A stretch of DNA of 64,000 bases, taken from assembly GCA_031287575.1 (NCBI GenBank), contig JAITSV010000038.1, forward strand, positions 51,548-115,547, read 5' to 3'. The notes beneath the pieces were generated by a model. That model made no database searches. It was not told the DNA's origin and saw nothing but the letters and a program-made list of their open reading frames with translations. The position numbers and the translations under genes were made by a program. Shown one piece after another: positions 52,927-62,574 of this stretch (position 1 is its first letter; each line of letters begins with the position of its first letter). The stretch comes from Desulfovibrio sp. (GTDB lineage Bacteria > Desulfobacterota > Desulfovibrionia > Desulfovibrionales > Desulfovibrionaceae).

Positions 52927-53066
52927 GGTCCCCCGTCGGTGCCCGATCCGCGAACATTGCGTGACAATGCCGCGCGCTGTTGCATCGCCGTGCGGATGCA
53001 GGCATCATGACGGCAGTGTCCCTGCCCGTTCTTCCTGGAGTCCCCCGCCCGCCAACGGGAGGTCCC

Positions 53067-54365
53067 ATGCGTCTCACGGACATGCCCCGTTCGCTGTCCC
53101 GCGGCCTGTTCCGGCTGCTGCTGGCGCCGCTGCGCCCCTCGGCCCGCGCCTTCTGGCGCGAGGCCCTCGCCCGCCCGCACGGCAGTTTCCTCGAAGCCCT
53201 GCACGGCTATATCTACCTGCGCTGGCCGCTGTTCTACATCGGCATGGGCACCGGGCGGCATCCGCTGGCCCGCTGGCTGGCCGGGCCGCTGGCCCGGCTG
53301 GGCGGCCTGCTGGGGGTGTGGGGCACGCGCGAGGAATTCGGGCCGGAATTCGCCCAGAGCTACCACGGCAAGGTCATGCCGCCGGGCACCGTGCCCCGGC
53401 TCATCGCGGTGGAACGCCCCGTGGCCACCACGGTGCCGGAAACGGTGCTGCCCTTCCGCATGGCGCGCGACATCATCCTCGACAATGCCGACGCCCTGGC
53501 CCTGCTGGACTGCCCCTGCCGCCTGACGAAGGAAGACCACTGCACCCCGGTGGACGTGTGCATCCTGGCTGGCGGCCCGGTGGTGGACTTCGTGCTGGAG
53601 CATCACCCGGACAAGGCCCGCCGCGTCACGCCGGACGAAGCCATCCGCGTGGTGGAGGCGGAAAACCGGCGCGGTCACGTCGCGCACGCGTTCTTCAAGG
53701 AGGCGGTGCTGGGCCGCTACTACGCCATCTGCAACTGCTGCACCTGTTGCTGCGGGGCCATGCAGGCCCACCGCGAAGGCACTCCCATGCTGGTTTCGTC
53801 GGGCTACGTGGCCCGCGTGGACGCGGACGCCTGCACCGGCTGCGGCCAGTGCGCGCGCATCTGCCCCTTCGATGCGGTGCGCATGGCCGACAGGACCGCG
53901 CGGAGGGCTTCGCCGCAGGATGGCGGACCGGGCACCGCCCCCCTGCCGCAACGCCACTTCGATACCCGGTGTGCGACAGGATGTGCTCCAGGGCCCGATG
54001 CGGGGAGTGCCACGGGGCCCGATGCGGGACATGACGCGGGACATGACGCGGGACATGACGCGGGGCCCGGCGTCCGGCCCGCCGCCCGCCATGCCGTCAT
54101 CCCTGTCATCCCTGTCATCGATACCACCGCGTGCATGGGCTGCGGGGTATGCGAACTGCGGTGCCCCGGCAAGGCCCTGTACCTGGAACTGGCCCCCGGC
54201 AAACCCGCGCCGCTGGTGCTGCCGGGCGAAGCGGCCCCGGTGTCGCTGCACCACCCCGACCTGACTGGCCACCATCCGCCCGGTACGGGGCACGGACAGG
54301 ACACGTGCCGGAGCGGACGGGGCGCAAGCCGGAACGCCCCCGGCGGCACCCATGCTCCGGGGTAG
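53067..54365 (+). CDS. 4Fe-4S dicluster protein with Cys-rich centre
   Basis: This protein has 432 residues. The N-terminal 150 residues are hydrophobic in part, with no signal peptide. The middle has LLDCPCRLTKEDHC with a further VDVC, then CNCCTCCCGAM, an unusual dense Cys group. Two ferredoxin-type motifs follow, CTGCGQCARICP and CMGCGVCELRCP, each binding a 4Fe-4S cluster. They are separated by a linker carrying GHDAGHDAGHDAG from a 12-bp tandem repeat. It may be an electron-transfer protein; the partner is not evident. ATG 53067 follows GGGAGG. It lies 140 bp after cobM in the same direction. Confidence 0.75.
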   Translation: MRLTDMPRSLSRGLFRLLLAPLRPSARAFWREALARPHGSFLEALHGYIYLRWPLFYIGMGTGRHPLARWLAGPLARLGGLLGVWGTREEFGPEFAQSYHGKVMPPGTVPRLIAVERPVATTVPETVLPFRMARDIILDNADALALLDCPCRLTKEDHCTPVDVCILAGGPVVDFVLEHHPDKARRVTPDEAIRVVEAENRRGHVAHAFFKEAVLGRYYAICNCCTCCCGAMQAHREGTPMLVSSGYVARVDADACTGCGQCARICPFDAVRMADRTARRASPQDGGPGTAPLPQRHFDTRCATGCAPGPDAGSATGPDAGHDAGHDAGHDAGPGVRPAARHAVIPVIPVIDTTACMGCGVCELRCPGKALYLELAPGKPAPLVLPGEAAPVSLHHPDLTGHHPPGTGHGQDTCRSGRGASRNAPGGTHAPG

Positions 54366-54613
54366 CCGCCGTACGGTCCGACAGCCGGAAACGGGCAAGG
54401 CGGTCAGCGGCAAAACGTGGCGCAAACGGCACACCGCAGCGCGATACCGCACGCGCTTCACTTTCACGAGCATTCACGCTAGTATCCACGTAATATTTCG
54501 GGGCATTGCGCACCATCCACGGCACCGTGCCCCCGGTGGGCCGTGGCCGCGCGGAAGGATGCCGGAACCGCCCGGCACGCGGGATGAACCCCACCGGAAA
54601 CGCAGGAGCAACC

Positions 54614-56341
54614 ATGCGGCGCATCGGCAGACGACGTTTCCTGAAGCTGGCCGGAATCACCGCGCTTACCGGTGCAACCTGGGCCCTGGCATCCACGGTT
54701 CCCGCCCTTGCGGCGCAGGATGCTCCTGCCCCGCGCCCCCTCACCGTGCCGCCACCCCCGCCGCGCCCCGTGGCCGGGCTGCAATCCGCCGCCAGCTTCG
54801 ACACCCCCCTGCCCCTGCCCGGCGACCATTCGTTCATGGGGCTCATGGACGGGGGGGCACGCATCGAGCTTTCCGCCACGTCCGACCCGCGCCTGCCCAC
54901 AGACGACATCCCCCCCGCCCCGCCGCTATGCCTTGAAACCGAGCATGCCCGGCGCCCCTACTGGAATCCCACCTTGATCCTCCAACGTGGCGCCTCGCTG
55001 CGGGTCCGTCTGGTCAACCGGCTGGACGCCCCCACCCTGCTGCGCTGGCACGGCCTGCTCGCCGACTGGCGCATGGGCGGCCACCCGGTGATGATGCTGC
55101 TGCCCGGCGCCAGCTTCGAATACCGCGTCACCCTGCGCAACCGGGCGGGTATCTATCCCTACCACGCCATCGCGCCGGGGTTCTCGGGCCGCCAGACCCA
55201 CCAGGGCATGGCGGGGCTGTGCATCGTGGACGACGAGGAGGAACGCGCCGCGCTGGCCACCATGGACATCGAACCGCTGGGGGCGGGGGGCACCGGCGCC
55301 TTCCAGGCCAGCCTGCCCGCGCCGGGCAGCGGCCCCTCGGACGTTCCCCTGCTGTTCCAGGACCGCCGACTGGACCGCAACGGCGTGCCGGTATACGCGC
55401 CCGGCCTGGACGACCGGATATCGGGCCTCGTCGGCGACGTGCTCACCATCAACGGCGTGGCCGGTGCCTGGCTGGGCGTGGTCACGCGCATGTACCGCCT
55501 GCGCCTGGTGAACATGTGCAACGCGCGCATCCTGCACGTGGGGCTGGCCCGCTCCGACGGCGCGCCGCAGCCCTTCACGCTGATGGGCACCGACGGCGGC
55601 ATGCTGGAACGTCCGCTGCCCCTGCGGCGCCTGTTCCTGGGTCCCGGCGAACGGGCGGACATCCTGGTGGATCTGCGCGCGGCAAACCCCGGCGACGAAT
55701 GGCATCTGGTCAACCTGACCTTCGACCCCATGCGCCGGGCCGGTGCCGCCTCCGGCGGGGCCGGGGCTCCCGGCGAAGGCGAAGCGGCGCGTCTGCTGCG
55801 GCTGCGGGTGGTGCAGCGCGTGGACTACGACCAGCCCCTGCCCGTGCGATTGTGCGAATTCCCGGCGGCGCCCCCCCTGCCGCAGACACCGCCGCGACGC
55901 CTGCATGTCTCGCGCGGCGAGGTGCTGGGCCGCCCTTCGTGGCTGCTGAACGGGCAACCGTTCGCCCTGCGGCACGACACGAACGCGGACCTGCCGGACG
56001 GCTTTCCGGCGTTGCGCGTGCCCGCGCGTACGACCGAGATATGGGAGCTGTCCAACGACCCGGCATCCATCCCCCATGCCCTGCACCTGTCGGGCTACCA
56101 GTTGCGGGTGCTGGAGCGGCGCGGCAGTCCGCCCCAGGTGGCCGCCCTGGCCGTGGCCCCATCCGGGTGTTCGGCCACCGACACCGGCATCAAGGATACC
56201 GTGCTGGTCTGGCCCGGAGAGACGGTGCGGGTACTGGTGGATTTTCGCGATGCCCCGCCGGAGACGCAGCGCGCCGCGCTGTATTCCCGCGTGCTGGAAT
56301 GCCTGGATGACGGGATGGTGCAGGATGTCGCCGTGCCCTGA
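54614..56341 (+). CDS. Tat-exported multicopper-oxidase-like protein lacking most copper ligands
   Basis: This 575-residue protein has a twin-arginine signal (RRRFLKLAG near residues 6-14, then a hydrophobic stretch). Three cupredoxin-like domains follow the multicopper oxidase order. The four copper motifs are altered: HWHG is RWHG (144-147), YHSH is YPYH (181-184), HPxHLHGH is PHALHLSGY (487-495), and HCHxxxHxxxGM is YSRVLECLDDGM (557-568). The trinuclear centre and most of the type 1 site therefore cannot form as usual. This resembles FtsP/SufI, a Tat substrate with the same fold and no copper, though a new cofactor cannot be excluded. The ribosome binding site AGGAG precedes ATG 54614. 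Confidence 0.8.
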   Translation: MRRIGRRRFLKLAGITALTGATWALASTVPALAAQDAPAPRPLTVPPPPPRPVAGLQSAASFDTPLPLPGDHSFMGLMDGGARIELSATSDPRLPTDDIPPAPPLCLETEHARRPYWNPTLILQRGASLRVRLVNRLDAPTLLRWHGLLADWRMGGHPVMMLLPGASFEYRVTLRNRAGIYPYHAIAPGFSGRQTHQGMAGLCIVDDEEERAALATMDIEPLGAGGTGAFQASLPAPGSGPSDVPLLFQDRRLDRNGVPVYAPGLDDRISGLVGDVLTINGVAGAWLGVVTRMYRLRLVNMCNARILHVGLARSDGAPQPFTLMGTDGGMLERPLPLRRLFLGPGERADILVDLRAANPGDEWHLVNLTFDPMRRAGAASGGAGAPGEGEAARLLRLRVVQRVDYDQPLPVRLCEFPAAPPLPQTPPRRLHVSRGEVLGRPSWLLNGQPFALRHDTNADLPDGFPALRVPARTTEIWELSNDPASIPHALHLSGYQLRVLERRGSPPQVAALAVAPSGCSATDTGIKDTVLVWPGETVRVLVDFRDAPPETQRAALYSRVLECLDDGMVQDVAVP

Positions 56342-57446
56342 GGAGACGGACGCCGCCGCTGACGCCGCCCGGAATGCCGCCCGGAATGCCGCCCGGAATG
56401 CCACGGACGACGCCGGAGGCGGCACCAGGCTGACGAACGGCTTCGCCACCGGGTCGCGCACCCGGCGGGGGGTGCCGTGCGCGGTCCGCTGGCTGCTGCT
56501 GGGCGTGGTCCTGCCGGTGTTGGCCGCCGCACTGGCCTTTCCGCCCGGTGCCCTGGCTGCCGATGCCCGGATCGTCGATGCCCGGACTGCCGATGCCCGG
56601 ACTGCCGATGCCGGACCAGCCCTTGCGGTCCGGTCCCCCCAGCCCGCTTCCCCACCGCTGCACGTGCTATGCGATGAAGACCTGCCACCCTACGCCTACA
56701 AGGAGAAGGGCGCGCAGTCCGGCGCGCGCGGCATCTACCCGGAACTCGCGGCGGAGGCCTTCCGCCGCATGGGCCTTGCGGCAGCCATGGTGCCCACGCC
56801 GTGGGCCAGGGCCATGGCCGAACTGAACCTTGACTGTGCGGGAGAGCGTTCCGGTGGACACGTCGGGGGGCCCGTCGGGGTGTGCGGCCTGTACGCAACC
56901 GCCCAGCGCCGGTCGGTGCACGACTTTTCCGCGCCGCTGTTCGAAGAACGCCTGCATCTGGTCCTTCCGGTGGGCACGACGATACCCGAGGCCCTTGCGG
57001 GATCTGACGGAGTGGCCCCTGCGGAACCTGACGGGGTGGCACCCGCGGGGCTGGGCGGGACGCCGCTGGTCGCGCTGCGGGGCATGCGGCTGGGCGTGGT
57101 GCGCGGGTGGAGCTACGGCGACACGCTGGATGCCGCGCGCGAGGCGGGCGCCATCGTCACCGAGGAAGCGGGCAGCGAGGCCCAGAACCTGCTGAAGGTG
57201 GCCGGGGGACGGCTGGACGGCGCCATCATCACCCGCGAAGGAGCCCTATGGCTGCGGGACCGGCTGGGGCTGACCCGTCTGGTGACCATGGCCCCGCGAC
57301 CGCTGGCGGTGATGCCGGTGCATCTGGCCTTTCGCAGGCAGGACGGGCAGCACCACCTGCTGCGCGCCTTCGACGCGGCCATCCGGGACATGAAGGCCGA
57401 CGGCAGCTATGCCCGCATCGTGGAGCGCGCCCTGAACGGGCACTAG
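56325..57446 (+). CDS. Family-3 solute-binding protein, overlapping the previous gene
   Basis: This 373-residue periplasmic binding protein has a signal segment (WLLLGVVLPVLAAALAFPPGALA, shown by key residues WLLLGVVL) at about 58-80. It then has PLHVLCDEDLPPYAYKEKGA, MGLAAAMVPTPWARAMAEL and LRLGVVRGWSYGDTLDAAREAG-type SBP_bac_3 features. ATG 56325 overlaps the previous gene by 17 bases but leaves a long head with ARNAARNAARNA from a 12-bp repeat. GTG 56472, right before the signal core with GGCGGGG upstream, would give 324 residues and is a serious alternative. Another repeat, DARTADARTADAG, follows the signal. The ligand is unknown. Confidence 0.75.
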   Translation: MSPCPEETDAAADAARNAARNAARNATDDAGGGTRLTNGFATGSRTRRGVPCAVRWLLLGVVLPVLAAALAFPPGALAADARIVDARTADARTADAGPALAVRSPQPASPPLHVLCDEDLPPYAYKEKGAQSGARGIYPELAAEAFRRMGLAAAMVPTPWARAMAELNLDCAGERSGGHVGGPVGVCGLYATAQRRSVHDFSAPLFEERLHLVLPVGTTIPEALAGSDGVAPAEPDGVAPAGLGGTPLVALRGMRLGVVRGWSYGDTLDAAREAGAIVTEEAGSEAQNLLKVAGGRLDGAIITREGALWLRDRLGLTRLVTMAPRPLAVMPVHLAFRRQDGQHHLLRAFDAAIRDMKADGSYARIVERALNGH

Positions 57447-57661
57447 GACAGGCACGGCAACAGCCAAGGCTTGCCGCCCTCGCCCCGCCCCCGTCACGGA
57501 CAGGCGCCAGTGGGTGCGCGCCGCAACGGACCGCGCGGACAAAAGCCGCCCCGGCGCATCGCAACGTCCGCGACGGCGGCACCGCCATCGGCACCGCGTT
57601 CGCGCGGAGATTGGCGCACCATCGACGTCAGCGCCGGCCCCGGTGCGGGAACGGCGGCCCC

Positions 57662-58132
57662 CTATCTGCGCAGCGTGGCCACCAGCCGCAACGGGTGCAG
57701 CAAAAGGTCCAGTCCGTCGCAAATATGACGCACGGCCACGTCGGCGGCGCACAGTGTCTGCACCGAGGCCCCCTCGTCCCCCATCACCGCCACGGAAAGC
57801 CCCGCCTCCAGCAGCATGAGCAGGTCGTTGCGCCCGTTGCCCATGGCTACGGTGCGCAGCGAGCCCAGGTCGGCCACATGGCGCCGCTTGGCCTCGTCCT
57901 GCATGCCGGGCGGCAGCACATGCAGACGCACCGGCAGCCCGGCCAGCGCCGACGCCACGGAACCGAAGGTGTCCGCCGTGACCACGTGCACGGTCAGTTC
58001 ACCCGCCAGCCGGGTGATGCGTTCGGCCACGCCGTCCACCAGCGCGCCGGAAGCCGCGATGGTGCCGTTGTAGTCCAGGACCAGATGGTCCAGTTCAAGG
58101 GCCTCGCGGCCCGGAATCTCCAGTCTGAGCAT
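57662..58132 (-). CDS. Small HAD-family phosphatase
   Basis: This 156-residue cytoplasmic protein has HAD motif 1 changed to LVLDYNGT (Asp nucleophile kept, second Asp replaced by Asn) and a Thr in VHVVTADTFGS (motif 2). A Lys in DEAKRRHV and motif 4 as MGNGRNDLLML follow. No cap domain is present. Such proteins resemble the soluble P-type-ATPase-like HAD proteins. Loss of the second Asp in DxD suggests a phosphatase of altered activity or an ATPase-like role. ATG 58132 has a weak ribosome binding site. It is convergent with the binding-protein gene before it. Confidence 0.72.
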   Translation of the reverse strand: MLRLEIPGREALELDHLVLDYNGTIAASGALVDGVAERITRLAGELTVHVVTADTFGSVASALAGLPVRLHVLPPGMQDEAKRRHVADLGSLRTVAMGNGRNDLLMLLEAGLSVAVMGDEGASVQTLCAADVAVRHICDGLDLLLHPLRLVATLRR

Positions 58133-58524
58133 GTCGTCTACCCCGGTTGCGCGTCCCTTTCCGGCGGGCACCATGGCTTGCTTGCGGCCCCTCCCGCTGT
58201 CGCCGCCCGCGCGGTGCGCGCTTCGTCCCTGTAGCCGGTTGCGTCGGGGGTGGCAACGCGTGCGGACCCGCCCGCCGGAACATGGGGCCGCGCCCCCCTG
58301 TCCGCCCGGAGCCCCCCTGTCCGTCCCGAACACGTCCGGAACACGTCCGGAACACGCCCGGCGCTGTCCCGTGCCCAACCCGCACCCAACGCGGCGCGCC
58401 CGGAATGCGGACCATACCCCAGCCCTTCCCACTGGACAGCCCTTGCACGGGGGGCTAGAAACCGGACGACGCGCCGCCTCCCGGCGCGCACCCCCGAAAA
58501 ACACCCCTTCGTGACGGAGGAACC
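58133..58524. other. Gene-free interval upstream of glmU
   Basis: GC-rich DNA between the divergent HAD gene and glmU. It contains tandem CGTCCGGAACA repeats at about 58325-58360 and a repeated GCCCCCCTGTCCG unit. No ORF has a plausible start. The promoter of glmU must lie here, but no clear sigma-70 pair was recognised. Confidence 0.4.
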
Positions 58525-59892
58525 ATGGCGTCCATCACCGGCGCTCTCATACTGGCAGCGGGCAAGGGCACCCGCATGCATTCCGACAAGCCCAAGGTCT
58601 TGCAGTCCATCCTGGGCGAACCCATGCTGCGCTTCGTGTACGACGCGCTGGAGCCGCTGTTCGGCGGCAACCTGTGGACCGTCATCGGCCACAAGGCCGA
58701 CATGGTGCGCGCGGCGTTCAAGGGCGAGGACCACCGCTTCGTGGTGCAGGAAAGGCAGCTGGGCACCGGGCATGCCTTGCAGGCCGCCTGGGAAGAACTG
58801 AAGGCCGCCGGACTTGACCGCGTGGTCGTGGTCAACGGCGACACCCCGCTGCTGCCCACCTCCACCGTGGCCACCTTCCTGAAGGAAGCCATGGACGCGG
58901 ACGTGGCCTTCATGACCCTGACCCTGTCCGACCCCGGCGCGTATGGCCGCGTGGTGCGCCACAACCGCCGCGTGGTGGCCATCGTGGAGGCCAAGGACTA
59001 CGACGAAACCCTGTACGGGCCGGAACCGGACGAAATCAACGCGGGCATCTACTGCCTGCGCATGGACGCGGTGGAAAAACTGCTGCCACGCCTGACCAAC
59101 GCCAACAAGAGCGGCGAATACTACATTACCGACCTGGTGGGCCTGGCCGTGGCGGAACGCATGGACGTCATCGGCGTGGAATGCGGGCAGGACCCCAACC
59201 TGCTGGGCGTCAATGACCCGGCGGAACTGATCCGGTCCGAGGCCCTGGTGCGCGCGCGCATCGCCCTGAACTGGATCGAGAAGCGCGTGCTCATCCACGC
59301 CCCGGAAACCGTGCGCATCAGCCCACGCGCGGTGCTTGAGCCGGGCGCGGAAATATACGGCCCCTGCGAAATCTACGGGGCGTCGCGCATCGCGCGCGCG
59401 GCCGTCGTCCATTCGCACTGCTGGCTGCGCGACGCCGTGGTGGCCGAAGGCGCCACCGTGCACCCCTTCAGCCACGTGGAAAAGGCCGAGATCGGCCCCG
59501 ACTGCGTGGTGGGCCCCTACGCCCGCCTGCGCCCCGGCGCGGTGATGGAGGAAGGCGCGCGCGTCGGCAACTTCGTGGAAATGAAAAAGGCCCGCCTGTG
59601 CAAGGGGGCCAAGGCCAACCACCTGACCTACCTTGGCGACGCGGAGGTGGGCCCCGGCGCCAATATCGGCGCGGGCACCATCACCTGCAACTACGACGGG
59701 GTGCACAAGCACAAGACCGTCATCGGCGAAGGGGCGTTCATCGGCAGCAACAGCGCGCTGGTGGCCCCGGTGACCATAGGCGCGGGCAGCCTGGTGGGGG
59801 CCGGTTCCGTCATAACCAAGGACGTTCCGGACGATTCGCTGGCCATCGCGCGGGGCCGCCAGACGACCCTGCCGCGCCGCAGGAACTCTTGA
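58525..59892 (+). CDS. glmU: Bifunctional UDP-GlcNAc pyrophosphorylase/GlcN-1-P acetyltransferase
   Basis: This 455-residue cytoplasmic enzyme has an N-terminal nucleotidyltransferase with LILAAGKGTRMHSDKPKVL (residues 7-25) and VVVVNGDTPLL. A C-terminal left-handed beta-helix follows with hexapeptide repeats and the acetyltransferase motif NFVEMKKARLCKGAKANHLT, and GAGTITCNYDGVHKHKT. It makes UDP-N-acetylglucosamine for peptidoglycan and lipopolysaccharide. Length is canonical. GGAGG lies before ATG 58525. Confidence 0.95.
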   Translation: MASITGALILAAGKGTRMHSDKPKVLQSILGEPMLRFVYDALEPLFGGNLWTVIGHKADMVRAAFKGEDHRFVVQERQLGTGHALQAAWEELKAAGLDRVVVVNGDTPLLPTSTVATFLKEAMDADVAFMTLTLSDPGAYGRVVRHNRRVVAIVEAKDYDETLYGPEPDEINAGIYCLRMDAVEKLLPRLTNANKSGEYYITDLVGLAVAERMDVIGVECGQDPNLLGVNDPAELIRSEALVRARIALNWIEKRVLIHAPETVRISPRAVLEPGAEIYGPCEIYGASRIARAAVVHSHCWLRDAVVAEGATVHPFSHVEKAEIGPDCVVGPYARLRPGAVMEEGARVGNFVEMKKARLCKGAKANHLTYLGDAEVGPGANIGAGTITCNYDGVHKHKTVIGEGAFIGSNSALVAPVTIGAGSLVGAGSVITKDVPDDSLAIARGRQTTLPRRRNS

Positions 59893-59923
59893 TTTCACGC
59901 CGTGAAACGGCTAGTTAACAGAC

Positions 59924-60160
59924 ATGGAACTGATTGACCTGCTTGAAACCCGCGTCACGGCGCTCCTGTCGCAGCTCGAAACCCTGCGCGAGGAGAACAG
60001 CCGCCTTCGGGAAGAGGTCGAAGGCGGGCTTTCGGCGCTGGCGGAAGAGAATCGAATCCTCAAGGAAGCCCTTGACGAGGAGCGCACCGTGAAAGATGCG
60101 GTGTTGACGCGCATCGACGCGCTGCTGCTCCGCCTCAAGGACCAAACCGGCGACGCCTAG
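59924..60160 (+). CDS. ZapB-like coiled-coil protein
   Basis: This 78-residue all-helical protein, MELIDLLETRVTALLSQLET and onward, has heptads through the whole length. It looks like the ZapB/DUF904 division proteins that form a coiled coil at the Z-ring. It lies directly between glmU and zapA (15 bp before zapA), supporting a division role. A short helical protein of other type cannot be excluded by sequence alone. Confidence 0.7.
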   Translation: MELIDLLETRVTALLSQLETLREENSRLREEVEGGLSALAEENRILKEALDEERTVKDAVLTRIDALLLRLKDQTGDA

Positions 60161-60175
60161 GCGCGTCGAGGCCCC

Positions 60176-60439
60176 ATGCGTACTTACAACCTCACCGTCC
60201 TGGGGCTTGAGGTTTCCTTCAAGGCCGAGGCCGACCCCGCAAGGGTCGAAACCGCCAAAGCCCTGGTGGAAGAACGGTTCAACAGACTGAAGTTCCACGG
60301 AAGACAGCTCAGCAAGGAGAAGCTGCTGACCTTTCTGGTTCTGGGACTGGCGGACGACCTGTTGCAGTCTACCCAGCAGAAGGACGAAATGCGTACCCGC
60401 ATGGAAGCCCTGCTGGCGAAAATAGAGGAATCCGCGTAA
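60176..60439 (+). CDS. zapA: Cell division protein ZapA
   Basis: This 87-residue protein starts MRTYNLTVLGLEVSFKAEAD. Its N-terminal beta strands YNLTVLGLEVSFKA are typical of ZapA (VTILGxxYxI), and a long C-terminal helix for dimer formation follows. It bundles FtsZ filaments at the septum. The pair with the ZapB-like gene and the 6S RNA directly downstream repeat the zapA-ssrS order known in gammaproteobacteria. Confidence 0.85.
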   Translation: MRTYNLTVLGLEVSFKAEADPARVETAKALVEERFNRLKFHGRQLSKEKLLTFLVLGLADDLLQSTQQKDEMRTRMEALLAKIEESA

Positions 60440-60464
60440 CTCCCGTTGCGCGGATGCATAACGA

Positions 60465-60643
60465 TCCCTGGAGTGTGCGTGATTGATTTGCCATCGCTGA
60501 CCTCACAAGAAGAAAACAGGGAACCTGTACGGCGGACCGGTGTGCATACCCGGCCCCGCGCCGGGGAGCCTGAAGGCCCGCCCGAGGTTCCCACCCTGAC
60601 ATAGTCAGGTCCTGCTTTGGCACATCACACGGCGCTCCGGGGC
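60465..60643 (+). ncRNA. ssrS: 6S RNA (SsrS)
   Basis: A 179-nt segment right after zapA closes with a long imperfect stem. TCCCTGGAGTGTG at the 5' end pairs with CACACGGCGCTCCGGGG at the 3' end. A large internal region and a second G/C stem (ACCCGGCCCC and GGGG stretch) lie inside, plus GAGGTTCCCACCCTGAC toward the 3' side. Closing stem, central bubble, length and the zapA-downstream position fit 6S RNA, which binds the sigma-70 RNA polymerase holoenzyme in stationary phase. Ends are approximate. The 285 bp from here to rny hold no gene that I can see. Confidence 0.75.
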
Positions 60644-60928
60644 TCGCTCATGCCCCCTCGCCCCCAACAAGGCCCGCCCGTCGGGGAATCCGCGTTTAGC
60701 ACAAGAGTGCGCGGACCCCGGCGACGCGACCGTCCGTCCCCTCCTTGCCCGAGCTCCCGTCTTCCCCGTGCTCATGGAATCGGCACGGTGACTTGGTGCG
60801 TCTTGACGCCGCGGCACTGACCGCCGTTCCCCCACCGGGGGGCGGCCCGCGCGGCCCAATGGCGCGCCCGGCCCGATTGCCGGACGCTACATCGGACGCA
60901 GGTCCGACACCATAACGGGAGTTGCAGT

Positions 60929-62488
60929 ATGGGGCTCATCGAAATCATCTACGTCGTCGTGGGAGCGATCATCGGCGCGGCATCGGGCTATGCCCTGCAC
61001 CGCTATGTCAGCTCCAAGCGCATCGCCGATGCCAACGAACTCGCCAAGCGCATCGTCGAGGAAGCCCGCAAGGAAGCGCAGGCCCAGAAGAAGGAAATTC
61101 TGCTCCAGGGCCAGGACGAAATCTTTCACCAGAAACGCGAACTGGAACACGAGTTCAAGGAACGCGAACGCGAACTGAAGGCCCGTGACCGCAAGATGCA
61201 GGAACAGGGCGAACGCCTGGAGGAAAAGCTCGAAAAGGCCACCGAAAAGGAGCACGAAGTGCTGGCCGCCGAAAAGGAGCTGACCCGCCGCGAACGCCAT
61301 CTGGCCGGCATGGAGGAACAGATTTCCTCCCGCATCGACGAACAGGAACGCCGCCTTCAGGAAATATCCGGCCTGACCGCCGAAGAGGCGAAGTCGCGTC
61401 TTTTCGAAGACATCGAATCGCGCACCCGTCACGAAGCCGCCAAGATGATCCGGCTCATCGAAACCGAGTCGAAGGAAACCGCCGACCGCAAGGCCAAGGA
61501 AATCATCGCCAACGCCATCCAGCGCTACGCGGGCGACTACGTGGGCGAGCAGACGGTAACCGCCGTGACCCTGCCCAGCGAAGACATGAAGGGCCGCATC
61601 ATCGGCCGCGAAGGGCGCAACATCCGCGCGCTGGAAGCGGCCACCGGCGTGGACCTGATCATCGACGACACCCCGGAGACGGTCATCCTTTCCGCCTACA
61701 GCCCGCTGCGCCGCCAGGTGGCCAAGATGGCCCTGGAACGGCTGATCCAGGACGGGCGCATCCACCCCGCGCGCATCGAGGACATCGTGCGCAAGTGCGA
61801 GCAGGAGCTTGATGTGCAGATCCGCGAGGTGGGCGAACAGGCCACCTTCGACGCGGGCGTGCACGGCATCCACCCCGACATCGTGCGCCTGCTGGGCCAG
61901 CTGAAGTACCGCACCAGCTTCTCGCAGAACGTGCTGCAACACTCGCTGGAAGTGGCCGCCCTGTGTGGCATGATGGCCGCCGAACTCGGCATGGACATCA
62001 AGAAGGCCAAGCGCGCGGGCCTGCTGCACGACATCGGCAAGGCCGTGGACCACGAGGTGGAAGGGCCGCACGCCATCATCGGCTCGGACATCGCCAAGAA
62101 GTACAACGAAAGCAAGGAAATCATCCACGCCATCGCCGCCCACCACGAGGACACCCCGCCCAAGTCGGCCCTGGCCGTGCTGGTGCAGGCCGCCGACGGC
62201 CTGTCCGGCGCCCGCCCCGGCGCCCGCAAGGAACTGCTGGAAAACTACGTGAAGCGGCTGGAAGACCTGGAGAACATCGCCACCGGCTTCGAAGGCGTGG
62301 CCAAGGCCTACGCCATCCAGGCGGGCCGCGAGATCCGGGTCATGGTCAACTCCGACAACGTGGACGACGACCAGACCTACATGCTGTGCAAGGACATCGC
62401 GGGCAAGATCGAAAAGAACCTGACCTACCCCGGCCAGATCCGGGTTACGGTCATTCGCGAACGGCGCGCCGTGGGCTTCGCCAAGTAG
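60929..62488 (+). CDS. rny: Ribonuclease Y
   Basis: This 519-residue membrane-anchored endoribonuclease starts mRNA decay. The N-terminal membrane helix (about 3-24) is followed by a long coiled coil (about 28-185) rich in Glu/Lys/Arg. A KH domain follows with [20 protein letters not shown] (about 228-247) and an HD domain with [15 protein letters not shown] (about 364). Length is canonical. GGAG lies before ATG 60929. Unlike the gene at 18086-20269, here the HD residues are intact. Confidence 0.95.
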   Translation: MGLIEIIYVVVGAIIGAASGYALHRYVSSKRIADANELAKRIVEEARKEAQAQKKEILLQGQDEIFHQKRELEHEFKERERELKARDRKMQEQGERLEEKLEKATEKEHEVLAAEKELTRRERHLAGMEEQISSRIDEQERRLQEISGLTAEEAKSRLFEDIESRTRHEAAKMIRLIETESKETADRKAKEIIANAIQRYAGDYVGEQTVTAVTLPSEDMKGRIIGREGRNIRALEAATGVDLIIDDTPETVILSAYSPLRRQVAKMALERLIQDGRIHPARIEDIVRKCEQELDVQIREVGEQATFDAGVHGIHPDIVRLLGQLKYRTSFSQNVLQHSLEVAALCGMMAAELGMDIKKAKRAGLLHDIGKAVDHEVEGPHAIIGSDIAKKYNESKEIIHAIAAHHEDTPPKSALAVLVQAADGLSGARPGARKELLENYVKRLEDLENIATGFEGVAKAYAIQAGREIRVMVNSDNVDDDQTYMLCKDIAGKIEKNLTYPGQIRVTVIRERRAVGFAK

Positions 62489-62548
62489 CCCGCGCGGCCC
62501 TGTGCCGCAGACCCCTTCCCCCGCACGCACACACGCAGACCCGATAAA

Positions 62549-62574
62549 AGCCCGGCCCATGGCCGGGCTTTTTG
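62549..62574 (+). terminator. Rho-independent terminator of rny
   Basis: AGCCCGGCC (62549-62557) pairs with GGCCGGGCT (62561-62569) and five T residues follow. Confidence 0.9.
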
